Of a stretch of DNA of 64,000 nt, positions 35,901 through 46,659 are shown piece after piece (the first letter of the stretch is position 1; each line of letters starts with the position of its first letter). Made by a program: the position numbers and the translations under genes. Source of the stretch: Molossus alvarezi (Eukaryota; Chordata; Mammalia; Chiroptera; Molossidae); the NCBI GenBank assembly GCA_037176705.1, contig CM073885.1, forward strand, positions 89,023,001-89,087,000, read 5' to 3'. The notes beneath the pieces were generated by a model that was not told where the DNA came from, ran no database searches, and saw only the letters and a list, made by a program, of their open reading frames with translations.

Positions 35901-36988
35901 TGAAACGGAATGCACAATTAATATTCGACAAAGGAGGCAAGAGCATACAATGGAGAAAAGACAGTCTCTTCAATAAATGGTGTTCAGAAAATTGGACAGC
36001 TACATGCAAAAAAATGAAACTAGACCACCAACTTACACCATACACAAGAAAACTCAAAATGGATAAAAGACTTAAATGTAATCCATGAAACCATAAAAAT
36101 CTTAGAAGAAAATGTAGGCAGAAAAATCTCAGACATCATACGTAGTGAAATGTTCACTGATACACTGCCTAGGGCAAGAGAAACAAAGAAAAAAAATTAA
36201 TAAATGGGACTATATCAAACTAAAAAGCTTCTGCATGGCAAAAGAAACCAGCATCAAAATGAAAAGGGAACCTACTCTCTGGGAGAACATATTTGCCAAT
36301 GATACATCAAGTAAAGAGTTAATATCCAAAATATATAGAGTACTCATACAACTCAACAAAAGGAAGACAAACAATCCAATTAAAATATGGGCAAAGGACC
36401 TGAATAGGCCTTTCTCCAAACAGGACATACAAATGGCCAGGAGACATATGAAAAAATGCTCAACTCTAATCATCAGAGATGTAAAATGAAACAACTGTGA
36501 GATATCACTTCACACCTGCCAGAATGGCGGCCATCAACAAATCCTCAAACAAGTGCTGGTGAGGATGTGGAGAAAAGGGGACTCTAGCACACTGCTGGTG
36601 TGAATGGAGAAGCCACTGTGGAAAACAATATGCTGTTTCCTTAAAAAATTAAAAAACTGAACTGCCATTTGACCCAGTGATCCCACTTCTAGGAATATAC
36701 CCTAAGAAGCCTGAAACACCAATCAGAAAGAATATATGCATCCCTATGTTCATAGCAGCCCTGTCTACAATAGATAAGATTTGGAAACAGCCCAAGCGCC
36801 CATCAGTAGATGAGTGGATAAAAAAGCAGTGGTACATTTACACCATTGAATACTATGAAGTTGTAAGAAAGAAAGACCTCTTACCCTTCGAGAAGACGTG
36901 GAGGGACCTGGAGAGTATTATGCTAAGCGAAATAAGCCAGTCAGAGAAAAATAAGTACCAAATGATTTCAATTATTTATGAAATATAA
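32977..36988 (+). pseudogene. L1 copy B ORF2 remnant
   Basis: Aligns with ORF2 of copy A, but the start ATG is changed (AACTGCAATAAATAAG). Endonuclease pieces include MQETHLTTKDS (33091) and ILISDKTDLKMEA, and are interrupted by many frameshifts. The reverse transcriptase segment at 34803-35273 keeps [10 protein letters not shown] and FADDMILY. The SINE at 35352 splits the later part. The C-terminal segment at 36677-36988 ends ...MISIIYEI. It cannot be translated as one protein. Confidence 0.92.
35352..35566 (+). mobile_element. Ves SINE inside L1 copy B
   Basis: GCAGGAGGCAGCC subfamily with a TCTCTAAAAAATTAATTAA tail. The duplicated target is AAGTGGAAACA (35341-35351) versus AAATGGAAACA just after the A tail. 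The L1 reading resumes directly after it. Confidence 0.93.
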
Positions 36989-37287
36989 TGAACAAAATAA
37001 GCTGTTGACCAAAAGAGATCCAGAGTCATGGAAGTAGGGAACAGACTAACAAACCTCAGAGGAAGGTGGGATGGAAGGGGTGGGAAGAGATAAACCAAAG
37101 AACTTACATGCATATATACACAACCAATGGATACAGACATTAGGCGGGGGAAAGCAGGAGGGGAGTGGGAGTGGGAAGAAAGGGGTCAATGGAGAAAAAA
37201 GGGGGGACATCCGTATTACTTTCAACGATAAAATATATATATATATACTTTAAAAATTAATAAATAAATAAATGTATTACTGGCTCT

Positions 37288-37440
37288 TACTTCAGTAAGG
37301 TTGCCTAAACATACATGATTTTCTCTCTTCTTTTCCAAATGCCCATTGAAACAACAAGAGAAAAAAATAGTTTAAAACGAAATAAAACACATAACCACAT
37401 TAGAAAACAAAAAAGGGTGTCATTTGCAGATTAGAGTTTT
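37288..37440. other. Intronic DNA without recognisable element
   Basis: Short unique stretch after L1 copy B. Confidence 0.4.
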
Positions 37441-37444
37441 AAAA

Positions 37445-37625
37445 ACCTCTAGATCCATGGTTGTCAAACTTTAGCATGCATCAAAATCCCCCAGAGGGCT
37501 GGTTAAAACAAATTTCAGGATTGCACCCTCAGGGTTTCTGATTCAGTAGGTATGGGGTGAGGCTCAAGATTGTCTATGTATAACAAGTTTCTAGGTGATG
37601 TTGACTTTATGAGAGAACCACCATG
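37445..37625. repeat. MER5-type hAT MITE
   Basis: GGTTGTCAAACTTTAGCATG, then GTTTCTGATTCAGTAGGTAT and AACAAGTTTCTAGGTGATGT, ending GAGAACCACCATG. Terminal repeats are recognisable but no clear target duplication is seen. Confidence 0.75.
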
Positions 37626-38357
37626 CTAAGTAAATAGAGATCATTAAAAGGAACATTTTTTATTAGTTCTAATTAGCATTCTCAGAGAGATTCAAATAAA
37701 TGATACAACCATTTTTTAAGTGTGTAGGGACAGCAGTTGGAAAATAAAAAATAGTTATAAAAAAATGGAAAAAATGTAATTTCTGAATTTAAAAAAAATC
37801 AGAAGGACTAAATAACAACTAAAACCTAATACAGCAGTGTGGAAAATAGTTTAAGACATCTTCTAAAACACAGAACAAAAGATAAAATGATGGAGAATAT
37901 GAGAGAAAAATTAACTAGCATAAAGGGTCCATATCTACCTAGTAAGATTCTGGAGAGAACAAACATATCACAAGAAGTAATCAATGAAGAAATTTGCCCT
38001 ACACTGGAAAAAAAAAAAAAAAAGGAAGAAAGAAACTTTGATAGTGTTTGCCTTATTTCCAAGCAAGTAAAAAAATTTAAAGCCAACAACTAGATGCATA
38101 TTTGTGACATTTCTAAACTCAAAAAACAAAGAAAACTCTAAAAGCTTTGATGGGAAAAGATAGGTTATTATAAAGCAATATGAATCAGACTAGGATCAGA
38201 CATCTCATTAGCATGCTAGAAAAAAATGGAATTTTGTTTTCAAGTATCAGAGAAGAAATTATTTTAAACCTGGAATTCTATGTCTAGTCAAGCTATCCAA
38301 CATGTAGGCAAAATAAAGACATCTTTGAAAATTCAAGAATTAAGAAACTGACTTCCT

Positions 38358-38581
38358 GTTTGGCCGGTGTGGCTCAGTGGTTGAGCATCAACCCATGCAC
38401 CAAGAGGTCACTGGTTCAATTCCCAGTCAGGGCACATGCCCAAGTTGTTGGCCCAATCCCCTGTGGGGGGCTTGCAGGAGGCGGCCAATTGATGTTCTTT
38501 CTCATTGATGTTTCTATTTCTCTCTCCCTCTCCCTTCCTCTCTCTCTAAAAGCAAAAAAGAAGGAAAAAAGGTACTAAAAA
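38358..38581 (+). mobile_element. Ves SINE (GCAGGAGGCGGCC subfamily)
   Basis: Target duplication AAGAAACTGACTTCCT, perfect over 16 bases (38342-38357 and 38582-38597). It lies about 390 bases downstream of NUBPL exon 3 in transcript direction. Confidence 0.95.
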
Positions 38582-38968
38582 AAGAAACTGACTTCCTCTC
38601 TATACTAGTTTCTTCCTTCTACTGTAAGAAATTATCACAGAAGTCCAAAATTGGTTCAATGAGCTAATATTAGGATATTGGTAAAATTACATACCTTTTG
38701 GAAGCCCTAGAGAAGAATCCATTTCCTTGCCTTTTCTAGCTTCTAGAGGCTGCCTAATTTCTGTAACCAGTGGTTCCTTTTCATTTTCATTAGTGTTATT
38801 AAATGTAACCAATAATTATAGCAGATTTTTTCATTCCTTAAAAACATGCAAATGATTAGAACTACACTAATAGCCTCTCACAGAGTAAATGAAAAACATC
38901 AATATGCTCTTTATCATTGCCTTAAAAAACATTTTAATAAATTAATATTTCTATTCATAAACACCTAC

Positions 38969-39003
38969 CGAATCGTTCGCTGCTAGTGCAAGTGCAAGGT
39001 TCA
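38969..39003 (-). CDS. NUBPL: NUBPL exon 3 (35-base microexon)
   Basis: On the minus strand CTTACAG precedes 35 bases that complete the split GTG valine codon of exon 2 and then encode NLALALAANDS, followed by a strong donor GTAGGT at 38968. This is the helix right after the P-loop in NUBPL (KSTTAVNLALALAANDS). Phase is correct on both sides: one base is carried over from exon 2, and the exon ends in phase 0. It is too short for ORF-based gene finding and was located by protein homology. The next residues expected in the family (SKAIGLLDVD) were not seen further left. Confidence 0.93.
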
Positions 39004-39820
39004 CTGTAAGAAACAAAACAGTAATTAAATTTAGTAACTTTCCTTCTACTAAAATTCATTTTGCCTTTTCATATTTTAATATTTTCAATGTAATAACCAA
39101 AACACAGAAATTTTTAATATATCTCCCTTATTAGTAAGATAAAAAGACATGGAGAGGATTCAGAAAGTAAAAAAGAACCAAAAAAAGTACTATTCCAACA
39201 TAAGCAACAGATGCTTATTAACATTTCAAATAATCCATTTATAATATGTTACAATTTTGTTTAAACAATCCACTTAGTTTTTTTTTAAACAATGTTAATG
39301 GTATATATAGTTTAATTATTTTCAAAAATATATTTTCAAAAATAGTATCTACCTTTTAATAAATAATAATGGGTATTATCCTATTGACTTTTAAAAATAA
39401 ATGCTGGTCATGCAAGAATTCTAAATATCTAACTCACACTTACGTATATGAAAGGCTGAAGCACTGTGCAAAGAAAAAGGAAGAAGAGAAAAGGTAAAAT
39501 GTAAAACATGTTCTGAAAACTGTCTATTTCTAGTGAATTCCAAGACTAGCAAGGAGGAAGGTAGTAGCCTGAAACCACCTTTAGAACAGCAATAAAGATG
39601 TTTCCATAACTGATAAATAGACCCTCAACACTATGGATACCATTTCCTTACAGAACAACGTTACAAATGATGCTAAGATTGTCTTTTTTAAAGTAGTTAA
39701 AAACCTAGCTTTCTGGATAGGCCTGGTTCAAATCCCAGTTCCACCACCTTCTATTGTGTAATCCTGAGTAGGATATTTTACCCCTAAATCTGTTTCCTTC
39801 TCTATAAAATAAGGATAATT

Positions 39821-40012
39821 GGCAGGGGTAGCTCAGTGGATTGAGTGTCCTCCGATGGACTAAGAGGTCTCTGTTCAATTCCTGGTCAGGGTACATTCCT
39901 GGGTTGTGGGCTTGATCCTCAGTAGGGGGCGTGCAGGAGGCAGCCAATCAGTGTTTCTCTCTCCCTTCCTCTCTCTAAAAAATCAAGAAAGACATATGTT
40001 TTTTTAATTTTT
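39821..40012 (+). mobile_element. Ves SINE in MIR (first insertion)
   Basis: GGCAGGGGTAGCTCAGTGGA head, GTGCAGGAGGCAGCC body. Target AAATAAGGATAATT (39807-39820) versus AAATAAGGCAATT (40013-40025). Confidence 0.92.
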
Positions 40013-40064
40013 AAATAAGGCAATTGCTATTTCATAACAGTTGTGAGTATTAAATGAAATACTG

Positions 40065-40318
40065 ACCCTGGCTGGTTTGGCTCAGCGGATAGAGTATCAG
40101 CCCGCCAACCAGAGAGACTCGGGTTTGGTTCCCACTAAGGGCACGTACCTCGGTTGCGGTTTGTCCCTGGCCCCAATTGGGGTTGTGTGAGTGGCAACCA
40201 GTTGATGTGTCTCTCTCAAGTCGATGTTTCTCTCTCTCTCTCTCTCTTCCTTCCTCTTTCCCTCTAGCTCTATCTGAAGATAAATGCAAGAATGTCCTTG
40301 GGTGAGGATAAAAAAAAA
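40065..40318 (+). mobile_element. Ves SINE in MIR (second insertion)
   Basis: Target AAATGAAATACTG, perfect (40052-40064 and 40319-40331). Tail GTCCTTGGGTGAGGAT. Confidence 0.95.
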
Positions 40319-40774
40319 AAATGAAATACTGTATGTAAAGTACTTAGCCTAGGGCATGGCACTTGATAAATTAATCTTTATAAATTATAAAATAATTCTG
40401 AATTTCAGGTACATCATAGGTTAAGCATAATCCAACATTTAAGCATAAATTTTTAGAGATTAATTCATTTTAATGTTAGGGTCTTCTGACATTTATACAA
40501 TAGAATCACAGAGCATGTCTGTATTCCTCGAATGTTATCATTCTAATCCAAAATATCTCTAGCATACACATTCAAATGGGAAGTATTTTCAGATAGTTTG
40601 GGACAGGAATAAATATCAATAAGGGAAAAAATATGACACCAAATGTTACATAGAAATAAAACCTATTTCTCAGGCTTATGTGCGCAGATAGGGCTATTAT
40701 AAAAAAGTATAGGCCAGTTGTTTAGGAGAGATGGTATAACGTTAACAAAGAAAAAAAGCAAGGAAGGAAATTTC

Positions 40775-40860
40775 CTGAAGCACCTACTATGTGCCATACA
40801 CTATACATTTTCTCATATATTGACCTCTTTATATACTACCACATTCCATGGCAATAGATA
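40775..40860 (-). repeat. MIR fragment
   Basis: GCACCTACTATGTGCCATAC followed by TTTCTCATATATTGACCTCT. Confidence 0.65.
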
Positions 40861-40891
40861 ATCTTCTAACCAAAAACAATAAGCAGTTTTA

Positions 40892-41171
40892 TTTTTATTT
40901 TTTTTTTTTTTTACTTTTTTTTTTTTTTTTTAAATCCTCACCCGAGGATATTTTTCCATTTTTTGTTCAGATAGAGTGGGAGGGAGAGAGAGGAACAGAG
41001 AGAGGGAGAAACATCGACGTGAAAGGAACACATCGAGTGGCTGCCACCCACACGACCGACCAGGGCCGGGGACAAACTGCAACCGAGGTACGCGCCCTTA
41101 GCGGGAACCGAACCCGGGTCTCTCAGGACCGCAGGCTGACGCTCTAACCGCTGAGCCAAACCGGCCAGGGC
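40892..41171 (-). mobile_element. Ves SINE with long poly(A) tail
   Basis: Target ACAATAAGCAGTTTTA, perfect over 16 bases (40876-40891 and 41172-41187). The body is close to consensus with a long T side on this strand, which suggests a recent insertion. It is in NUBPL intron 2 in the same direction as the gene. Confidence 0.96.
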
Positions 41172-41406
41172 ACAATAAGCAGTTTTAAAGAAGTACTAGC
41201 CTACAGACCCAACAAATGATATTGCACAAAACCCTGGCTATCACCATGAAAATAACTTCCACCTTTAGTCCAAGCAATCACAGAATATGCATAATTATTC
41301 ACAACACTAAAAACAAGTAAATGTACTCTGAATTTTCAAAAAACAAGAAGAGGTGGATTCCAGGACCAAAGACTAAGCGCTTCTAAATTTTAAAAACAAA
41401 ATATCA

Positions 41407-41652
41407 GCCCTGGCCAGTTTGGCTCAGCAGTTAGAACATCAGCCCACGGACCAAAGAGTCGCAGGTTCAATTTGGTGAAGGGCACATACCTCAGTTGCAG
41501 TTTGTCCCCAGCCCTGGTGGAGATCGTGCAAGAGGCAACTAATTGATGTGTCTCTCTCACTTTCTCTACCCCTCCCGCCCACTCTATCTGAAAATAAACG
41601 GAAAATGTCCTCAGGTGAGGATTTAAAAAATAAATTAAATAAATAAATAAGT
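41407..41652 (+). mobile_element. Ves SINE
   Basis: Target AAAACAAAATATCA (41393-41406 and 41653-41666). Box B is damaged (GGTTCAATTTGGTG, lacking the CC end). Confidence 0.93.
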
Positions 41653-41666
41653 AAAACAAAATATCA

Positions 41667-42335
41667 AATATATGGGTTGTAGTCTCATAGGAAAGCAAAA
41701 ATGTATAGGATATAGCATGAATTCACTAAGAACATTCACTAGTCATTTTTAATAATAATATATATTATCTACTAAATTAAGGGTCTATCATCACTATAAT
41801 ACTTGGTAGATCTTAATTTCTTCAAACATCTGAAAAACTTTCCTACAATTACCTTCAGGTAGAAATGGCGGGAAAATTGAGTAATAACACTATATAGTTG
41901 AATTTGTAGCTAGTTGTGCAACTATAAAATCACTAGACCCAAGAGTTACTAAATATGGCTTTAAATCAAGACACACGATCTCGTGACAGTCACAGAACTC
42001 TGTACCTAGCCCTTCTTATTTCAAAAATGTCACTGATTTCAATGAAAATAATTTTAAGATATATATATGCCCCAATTTTAGGTTAATAATCTGAAAAAAA
42101 ATCAAAATTTAAAGATCTTGTTAGTATAGAATCAAGCCAAAATTAACAAAATGAAATATAATAATGTAGTCACTTTTAAATCAACTGCAAAAAAGATAGG
42201 CTAAGACCTGAATTAGCAGCCTTTCCTATTGAAATGAATGTGAGACAACAAGACATGAGAACTTTATGACTCCAAATTAGTAATACTTTGTTAAGTAGAA
42301 TAGGGAGAAGGATGTTACCCTTTTAAATTATTATA
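41667..42335. other. NUBPL intron 2 DNA without recognisable element
   Basis: Nothing nameable. Confidence 0.5.
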
Positions 42336-42348
42336 CTGGATTTTTTTT

Positions 42349-42413
42349 TTTTTTTTTTTATATCCTCACCCGAGGACATTTTTCCATTTTTTGTTTAGGT
42401 AGAGTGGGAGGGG

Positions 42414-42449
<36 letters not shown>

Positions 42450-42606
42450 TCGATGTGAAAGGGACACATCGAGTGGCTGCCACCCGCACGACCGACCAGG
42501 GCTGGGGACAAACTGCAACCGACGTCCGTGCCCTTAGCGGGAACCGAACCCGGGTCTCTCTGGACCGCAGGCCGATGCTCTAACCGCTGAGCCAAACCGG
42601 CCAGGG
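42349..42606 (-). mobile_element. Ves SINE, young-looking copy
   Basis: Target CTGGATTTTTTTT on both sides (from about 42336 and from 42607). It has a perfect GA run and a near-consensus head. It is in intron 2, same direction as NUBPL. Confidence 0.95.
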
Positions 42607-43061
42607 CTGGATTTTTTTTTGTTGTTTTTAAATAAAAGGTTGCTTTTGAAAAAATTTGGGAATACCTGATTATTAGTCTTGGATGGTAACTCTTCTACTG
42701 TATTTCTGGTTGCACTCTTTTATGGGTACTAAAAGCAGCATTTCAGTCACAATGAAATCTATACTCAATTAAGAACCACCACCACTACACACACACTGCT
42801 CCATTAATATAAAAGATATAAAGATTATATGATCTTAATTACATTAAACCTTCTCAAGCATTTTCAAATAGATCTATATTGACTTTATAAATGCTGAAAA
42901 TTATATTATGATTAAATAAGAAAGGTCAAAATAATCTAAACAATCTCATCGCAACTACATGTACAACTATATGTACATGGGAAAAAACTGGAAAAGGATG
43001 TCAAAGAACAGAAATAATTTAGTATTAATGTCAATAGATGTTTTTAAAATAATAACTAACC

Positions 43062-43265
43062 AGCCCTGGCTGGTTGCTCAGTGATTAGAGTGCAGGCCTG
43101 CAGACTAGGGAGTCCCAGGTTTGATTCCAGCCAAGGACACATACCTTGGTTGCCGTCTGTCCCAGCCCTGGTTGGGGTAGTGCGGGTGGCAACCACTAGA
43201 TGTGTCTCTCTCACACTGATGTTCTCTCTCTCTCTCTCTCTCTCTCTCCCCCTCCTTTTAAGTAA
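43062..43265 (+). mobile_element. Ves SINE, shortened
   Basis: The head lacks a few bases (GCCCTGGCTGGTTGCTCAG), the body is normal, and it stops after the (CT)n run without the usual hairpin and A tail. Confidence 0.88.
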
Positions 43266-43487
43266 ACTGAAGATCTGATGGGCAACTTGACCACCTTTTT
43301 CTCAGTTTAGGAGTCAAAGACCTGACTATCTACCTAGTTATGTCTAACTCCAAAATTTAAGATCCTAATCACTCACCAAGTCCTGATACTAAGTAACCAG
43401 CTATTAGGAACTTCACAAATACTTTTTGTAAAAAACAAAAGTATAATTTTCATACCGTGCATAATTTCCTAATGAAAATCAGAATTA

Positions 43488-43775
<288 letters not shown>

Positions 43776-44209
43776 CTAGGGATTTAGTGCTATTCACCTA
43801 CTGCTATCTATCACAATCGTAGAGACACACTGTTTAAGCTGGAAGGTATCTGTCAAGACACCCTAGCGTTAAAAATGTAAAAGTAAGCGCCTCTTTACAG
43901 AGTTAAATCCTCCATGTATTTTCTTAAACTGTTTTCTAAATAAACCAACACTAAGAAAACAAAGTGCAAGTCACACATCCATGTTTTAACCATGTTTCAT
44001 GTCCCCCCACACTTCGGCCTGATCCTACTGGGGGCCTGCCTGGAAACGGGACGTCCGGCCGGCTGGGGTCTCACTGGGCCGCCAGGTGGGCGGGGGCCCA
44101 CGACAGGCTTTGGGAGCCTCCGGCAAGAGGCAAAGCCGGGGCACTAGCGGCCCTGCGGCGCCAGCATCTCCGTCCCGCCCTCCTCCCCCTGCCGTGCTGC
44201 ACCACGGAC

Positions 44210-44317
44210 CTGGCGCCCACAAACCAACGCTCGGCGTCCCCCAAGTGGGGCACAGGCCCCGCCAGCTCCCCGAAGCGACACCCCACCAAAGAGCAGCAGA
44301 CGCTGCCAAGACCCCAT
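44210..44317 (-). CDS. NUBPL: NUBPL exon 1, coding part (mitochondrial targeting segment)
   Basis: The ATG at 44317-44315 opens 36 codons, starting [20 protein letters not shown] and ending ALVCGRQ, then a donor GTCCGT at 44209. The segment has several arginines, a hydrophobic LLLFGG stretch and no acidic residue, as expected for a matrix-targeting presequence. It aligns by memory with the human NUBPL N-terminus, including the PLGG and VCGRQ blocks. The same frame stays open upstream but has no earlier ATG in the stretch back to the CRE, so this start is preferred. It sits inside the CpG island. The exon ends in phase 0 and exon 2 resumes with [11 protein letters not shown]. The transcription start and 5' UTR limits cannot be read from sequence alone. 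Confidence 0.92.
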
Positions 44318-44374
44318 AGCGCAGAACGTGGCCTTCAGCCCAGCCCGGAAACTGTCGCGGTGGGCGCCGGGTGA

Positions 44375-44382
44375 TGACGTCA
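44375..44382. promoter_or_regulatory. cAMP response element (CRE) palindrome
   Basis: A perfect TGACGTCA lies 58 bases upstream of the NUBPL start codon, inside the CpG island. This is the full CREB/ATF consensus. The position is right for a proximal promoter element. Function is inferred. Confidence 0.7.
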
Positions 44383-44415
44383 CCTAGCAACGCTCGGCTT
44401 CCTCTCCCTAGCAAC
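44383..44415. promoter_or_regulatory. Two RFX-like X-box half sites
   Basis: CCTAGCAAC occurs at 44383-44391, directly touching the CRE, and again at 44407-44415. Read on the minus strand each is GTTGCTAGG, close to the RFX half site. The pairing with a CRE resembles known CRE/X-box modules, but no binding data exist here. Confidence 0.45.
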
Positions 44416-44489
44416 TAACCTCCTTTGAGTTGCTTCAGCCCAGGAACCCAACTTGGGGCAGTCTCCTTCCTAGCCAGCTACAAGCATTT

Positions 44490-44695
44490 CACGGTGTTTC
44501 ACCAGATGTTGGTGAAGCGTTTTTATATACGTCATCTCATTTGATCCTCACAGAAGTCCTGGGATAGGTAGATGGCAGACTCAGTAGAATCCTGTTTTCT
44601 TCTCATGAACAAGAAAACGGAGACAGAAAGTTTAGGAAATTGACCCGACTGAAAAGTGGAAGTGGTGGAACTTGAAAGTGACTTCAGTTTTCTCA
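44490..44695 (-). repeat. MIR SINE
   Basis: CATCTCATTTGATCCTCACA, then GAAAACGGAGACAGAAAGTT and AAAAGTGGAAGTGGTGGAAC, a reversed MIR just upstream of the NUBPL promoter. Confidence 0.8.
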
Positions 44696-44719
44696 CTGCG
44701 CAGAATATAGTCACTTAAA

Positions 44720-45180
44720 CACTGCTACAGTTAAATATTTTACACACACACACCCGCCCCGCGTGATCTGTAATGATAATCGGCTTCGTGTTGATATTTA
44801 CCGTTGTGTTGTCTGCAATTACCTGAAAGAGAAGTTGGGGTGCTTCGCTAGGCTCGAGAAAGTGTAGCTAAATCGGAAAGCAGGTCTAATGAAGCAAGTT
44901 TTGCTCAAGAAATAACAAGTGAGTCAAAGCTTGTGGAAGGAGGTGGAATTTATCTTGGTGGAAGGCAATATCTCTACATCCAAAGTGGATGAGAGAGTGA
45001 AGGAAATAGCTTTGGGGAGGAAAGATGCAAAGCTGATACAGGAACCCAGACCCAGAAAAAGGATCATTCAGGGTGTAGGGTGGTTACCCTTGCATATCTC
45101 CATATTTCCTAAGGTTGATTTTAATTTCTATCTGTAGAGATTTTGTTGCATAATCATTCAGTTTATTTTGTTATAATCTG
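44720..45180. other. Intergenic DNA upstream of NUBPL
   Basis: A short (CA)n run near 44740 and no nameable repeat. The 72-codon frame at 44919-45137 (+) has no recognisable family and I do not call it a gene. Confidence 0.45.
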
Positions 45181-45184
45181 ATCT

Positions 45185-45295
45185 TTAATTTCCTTATCTT
45201 TAACACAGGTAGAACATATCAACCTCAAAGAATTATTGTGAGGATTAAATGAGATATTACCAGCAAAATACATTCAATTTAGTAAGCTCTGGAAA
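45185..45295 (+). repeat. MIR fragment
   Basis: TTTCCTTATCTTTAACACAG and ATTATTGTGAGGATTAAATG match the 3' half of MIR. Confidence 0.7.
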
Positions 45296-45559
45296 AAAAA
45301 ATTCAGTTCCTTGCTTTTTCTCCCCCAATCTCACAACCTTATTGCTTCATTTAGTTTTATACCTCTTTCTTATTACTTTATGATATATTTCTTCAATTGA
45401 GTGTATCACTTTTTAAATGTTTATCTCCTCCATTATTATAAATTGTAGGCCAAAAGAACAGAGATTAAGAGAATAGCTGTCAGAACAATCTATTCACAAT
45501 ACAAGAAATACTAAATATCTGTTTCTCCCCAGGTTAGCTTTGCAAGTTCTTCCAGACTT

Positions 45560-46128
45560 CTACTAAAGATTTATTCATTTAACAAATATTACTGAACATA
45601 TTATGTGCCAGGCCCTACACTAATCTTAGAGTTTTCAACAATGAGCCAGACATAATCCCTCCACTCAAACACTTTATAATACAGCGAAAGAGACAGAGTA
45701 CGTTATTAAACAATTACAGTATAAATATTAAGTATAAGAGAATGGCACTGAGTGATACAGAAGTGAAAAGGCACCCAATTTAATCAAGGAATGCTTCTAC
45801 ATAGAGTAACATCTAAGATGAATCCTAAGTGTAGGTAATGTATAGGAGTCACCTGGGAGAACAATTACAGAGTTGTGCAGAGGTGAGAAGCAATCAATCA
45901 CTGCAAATAATCTGTGTGGCTTGAGCATAGAGTGTGAAGTGCAGGACTGAAAGAGATGAGGATGGCCCTCGCCAGTTTGGCTCAGCAGCTAGAGCATCTT
46001 CCAATGGACCAAGGCCCGGACCAATGAGGTGCAGGTTCAATTCCAATCAAGGGCACAGACCTGGTTGTCATTTGTCCCTGGCCCTGAGCGGGGTCGTGCA
46101 GGATGCAGCCAGTTGATGTGTCTTTCTC

Positions 46129-46173
<45 letters not shown>

Positions 46174-46330
46174 TTTTAAAAGAGAGAGAGAGAGATGAGG
46201 ATGGAGGTCGGTAAAGACGAGGGTTGCTCAGGTCATGAAAGGCTTTGTACACTACGTTAAGGAATTTGGATTTTATCCTGAGGGAACTGTAGAAGGGTTT
46301 TAAGCAGGAAAATAACATGATAAAATTTGT
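45560..46330 (+). repeat. Ancient interspersed repeat, class unresolved, split by a SINE
   Basis: ATTTATTCATTTAACAAATA, TATTATGTGCCAGGCCCTAC, then after the SINE GGAATTTGGATTTTATCCTG and GGTTTTAAGCAGGAAAATAA. It is the same family as the segments near 22060 and 59560-61560. Confidence 0.6.
45966..46191 (+). mobile_element. Ves SINE with internal duplication
   Basis: Target GAGATGAGGATGG, perfect (45953-45965 and 46192-46204). The region between box A and box B holds two GGACCAA copies (CCAATGGACCAAGG then CCCGGACCAATGAGG), so the tRNA-like part is lengthened. Confidence 0.93.
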
Positions 46331-46439
46331 GTTTTTAAAATACCACTATGATTACTGGGTGAAAAAAATGGATGGGAAAGGCAAGTTCAGAGGCAGGAAG
46401 ACAGGAAGTTACTGCAGTAATCTAAGAGACATGTTGAAA

Positions 46440-46548
46440 GCTGGACTTAACATCTCTAAATTTCACATTGCTTGTCCATGAAATAGATAATATGTGTAAG
46501 ATTGTTGTGAGATTAAATTTAAAATAATGCTCTAGATGATTCATGATT
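46440..46548 (+). repeat. MIR fragment (weak)
   Basis: TTAACATCTCTAAATTTCAC and ATTGTTGTGAGATTAAATTT fit the middle and 3' part of MIR. Confidence 0.5.
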
Positions 46549-46659
46549 GTGTAGAAGTTTATGACATGGGCAACTAGATGAATGGTACTGATGTTCTCTA
46601 ACAGAGAATACAGGAGAAGAACAAGTGAGACCAATGTTTGTAGAATGAATGAATCATTA

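Larger units (their letters stand above)
32589..37269 (+). mobile_element. LINE-1 copy B, 5'-truncated, with 18-bp target duplication
   Basis: A 4.7-kb L1 that starts within the C-terminal part of ORF1 and runs to a TAAATAAATA tail. AAATGTATTACTGGCTCT is repeated perfectly at 32571-32588 and 37270-37287, fixing both ends. It is a sibling of copy A by ORF2 and 3' UTR similarity. A Ves SINE at 35352-35566 interrupts it. It is sense on the plus strand and antisense to NUBPL. Confidence 0.95.
39690..40385 (+). repeat. MIR SINE, split twice by Ves SINEs
   Basis: The MIR reads GGTTCAAATCCCAGTTCCAC, then TCTATAAAATAAGGATAATT up to 39820, resumes at 40013, breaks at 40064, and ends TAAAGTACTTAGCCTAGGGC after 40319. 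It is in NUBPL intron 2. Confidence 0.88.
44020..44420 (-). promoter_or_regulatory. CpG island promoter of NUBPL
   Basis: This is the only GC- and CpG-rich stretch in the window outside L1. It covers NUBPL exon 1, the start of intron 1 and about 100 bases upstream. It has no TATA box at a sensible distance and looks like a housekeeping promoter. Several long open frames on both strands here are by-products of the high GC content. Confidence 0.8.

Noticed and set aside
1..38968. Search for NUBPL exon 4 (SKAIGLLDVDVYG...) on the minus strand
   Set aside because: No stretch matching the expected codons was seen. It probably lies left of the window, though a diverged match could have been missed by eye.
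44375..44383. An earlier in-frame NUBPL start at the CRE
   Set aside because: The codon there is GTG, not ATG, and it overlaps the CRE. The ATG at 44317 matches the known N-terminus.
44025..44414. Several 60-130 codon frames on both strands around the CpG island
   Set aside because: High GC content lowers stop frequency. Only the frame that matches the NUBPL N-terminus and splices in phase is supported.
44919..45137. 72-codon plus-strand frame upstream of NUBPL
   Set aside because: No recognisable family, no splice context, and it lies in ordinary intergenic sequence.
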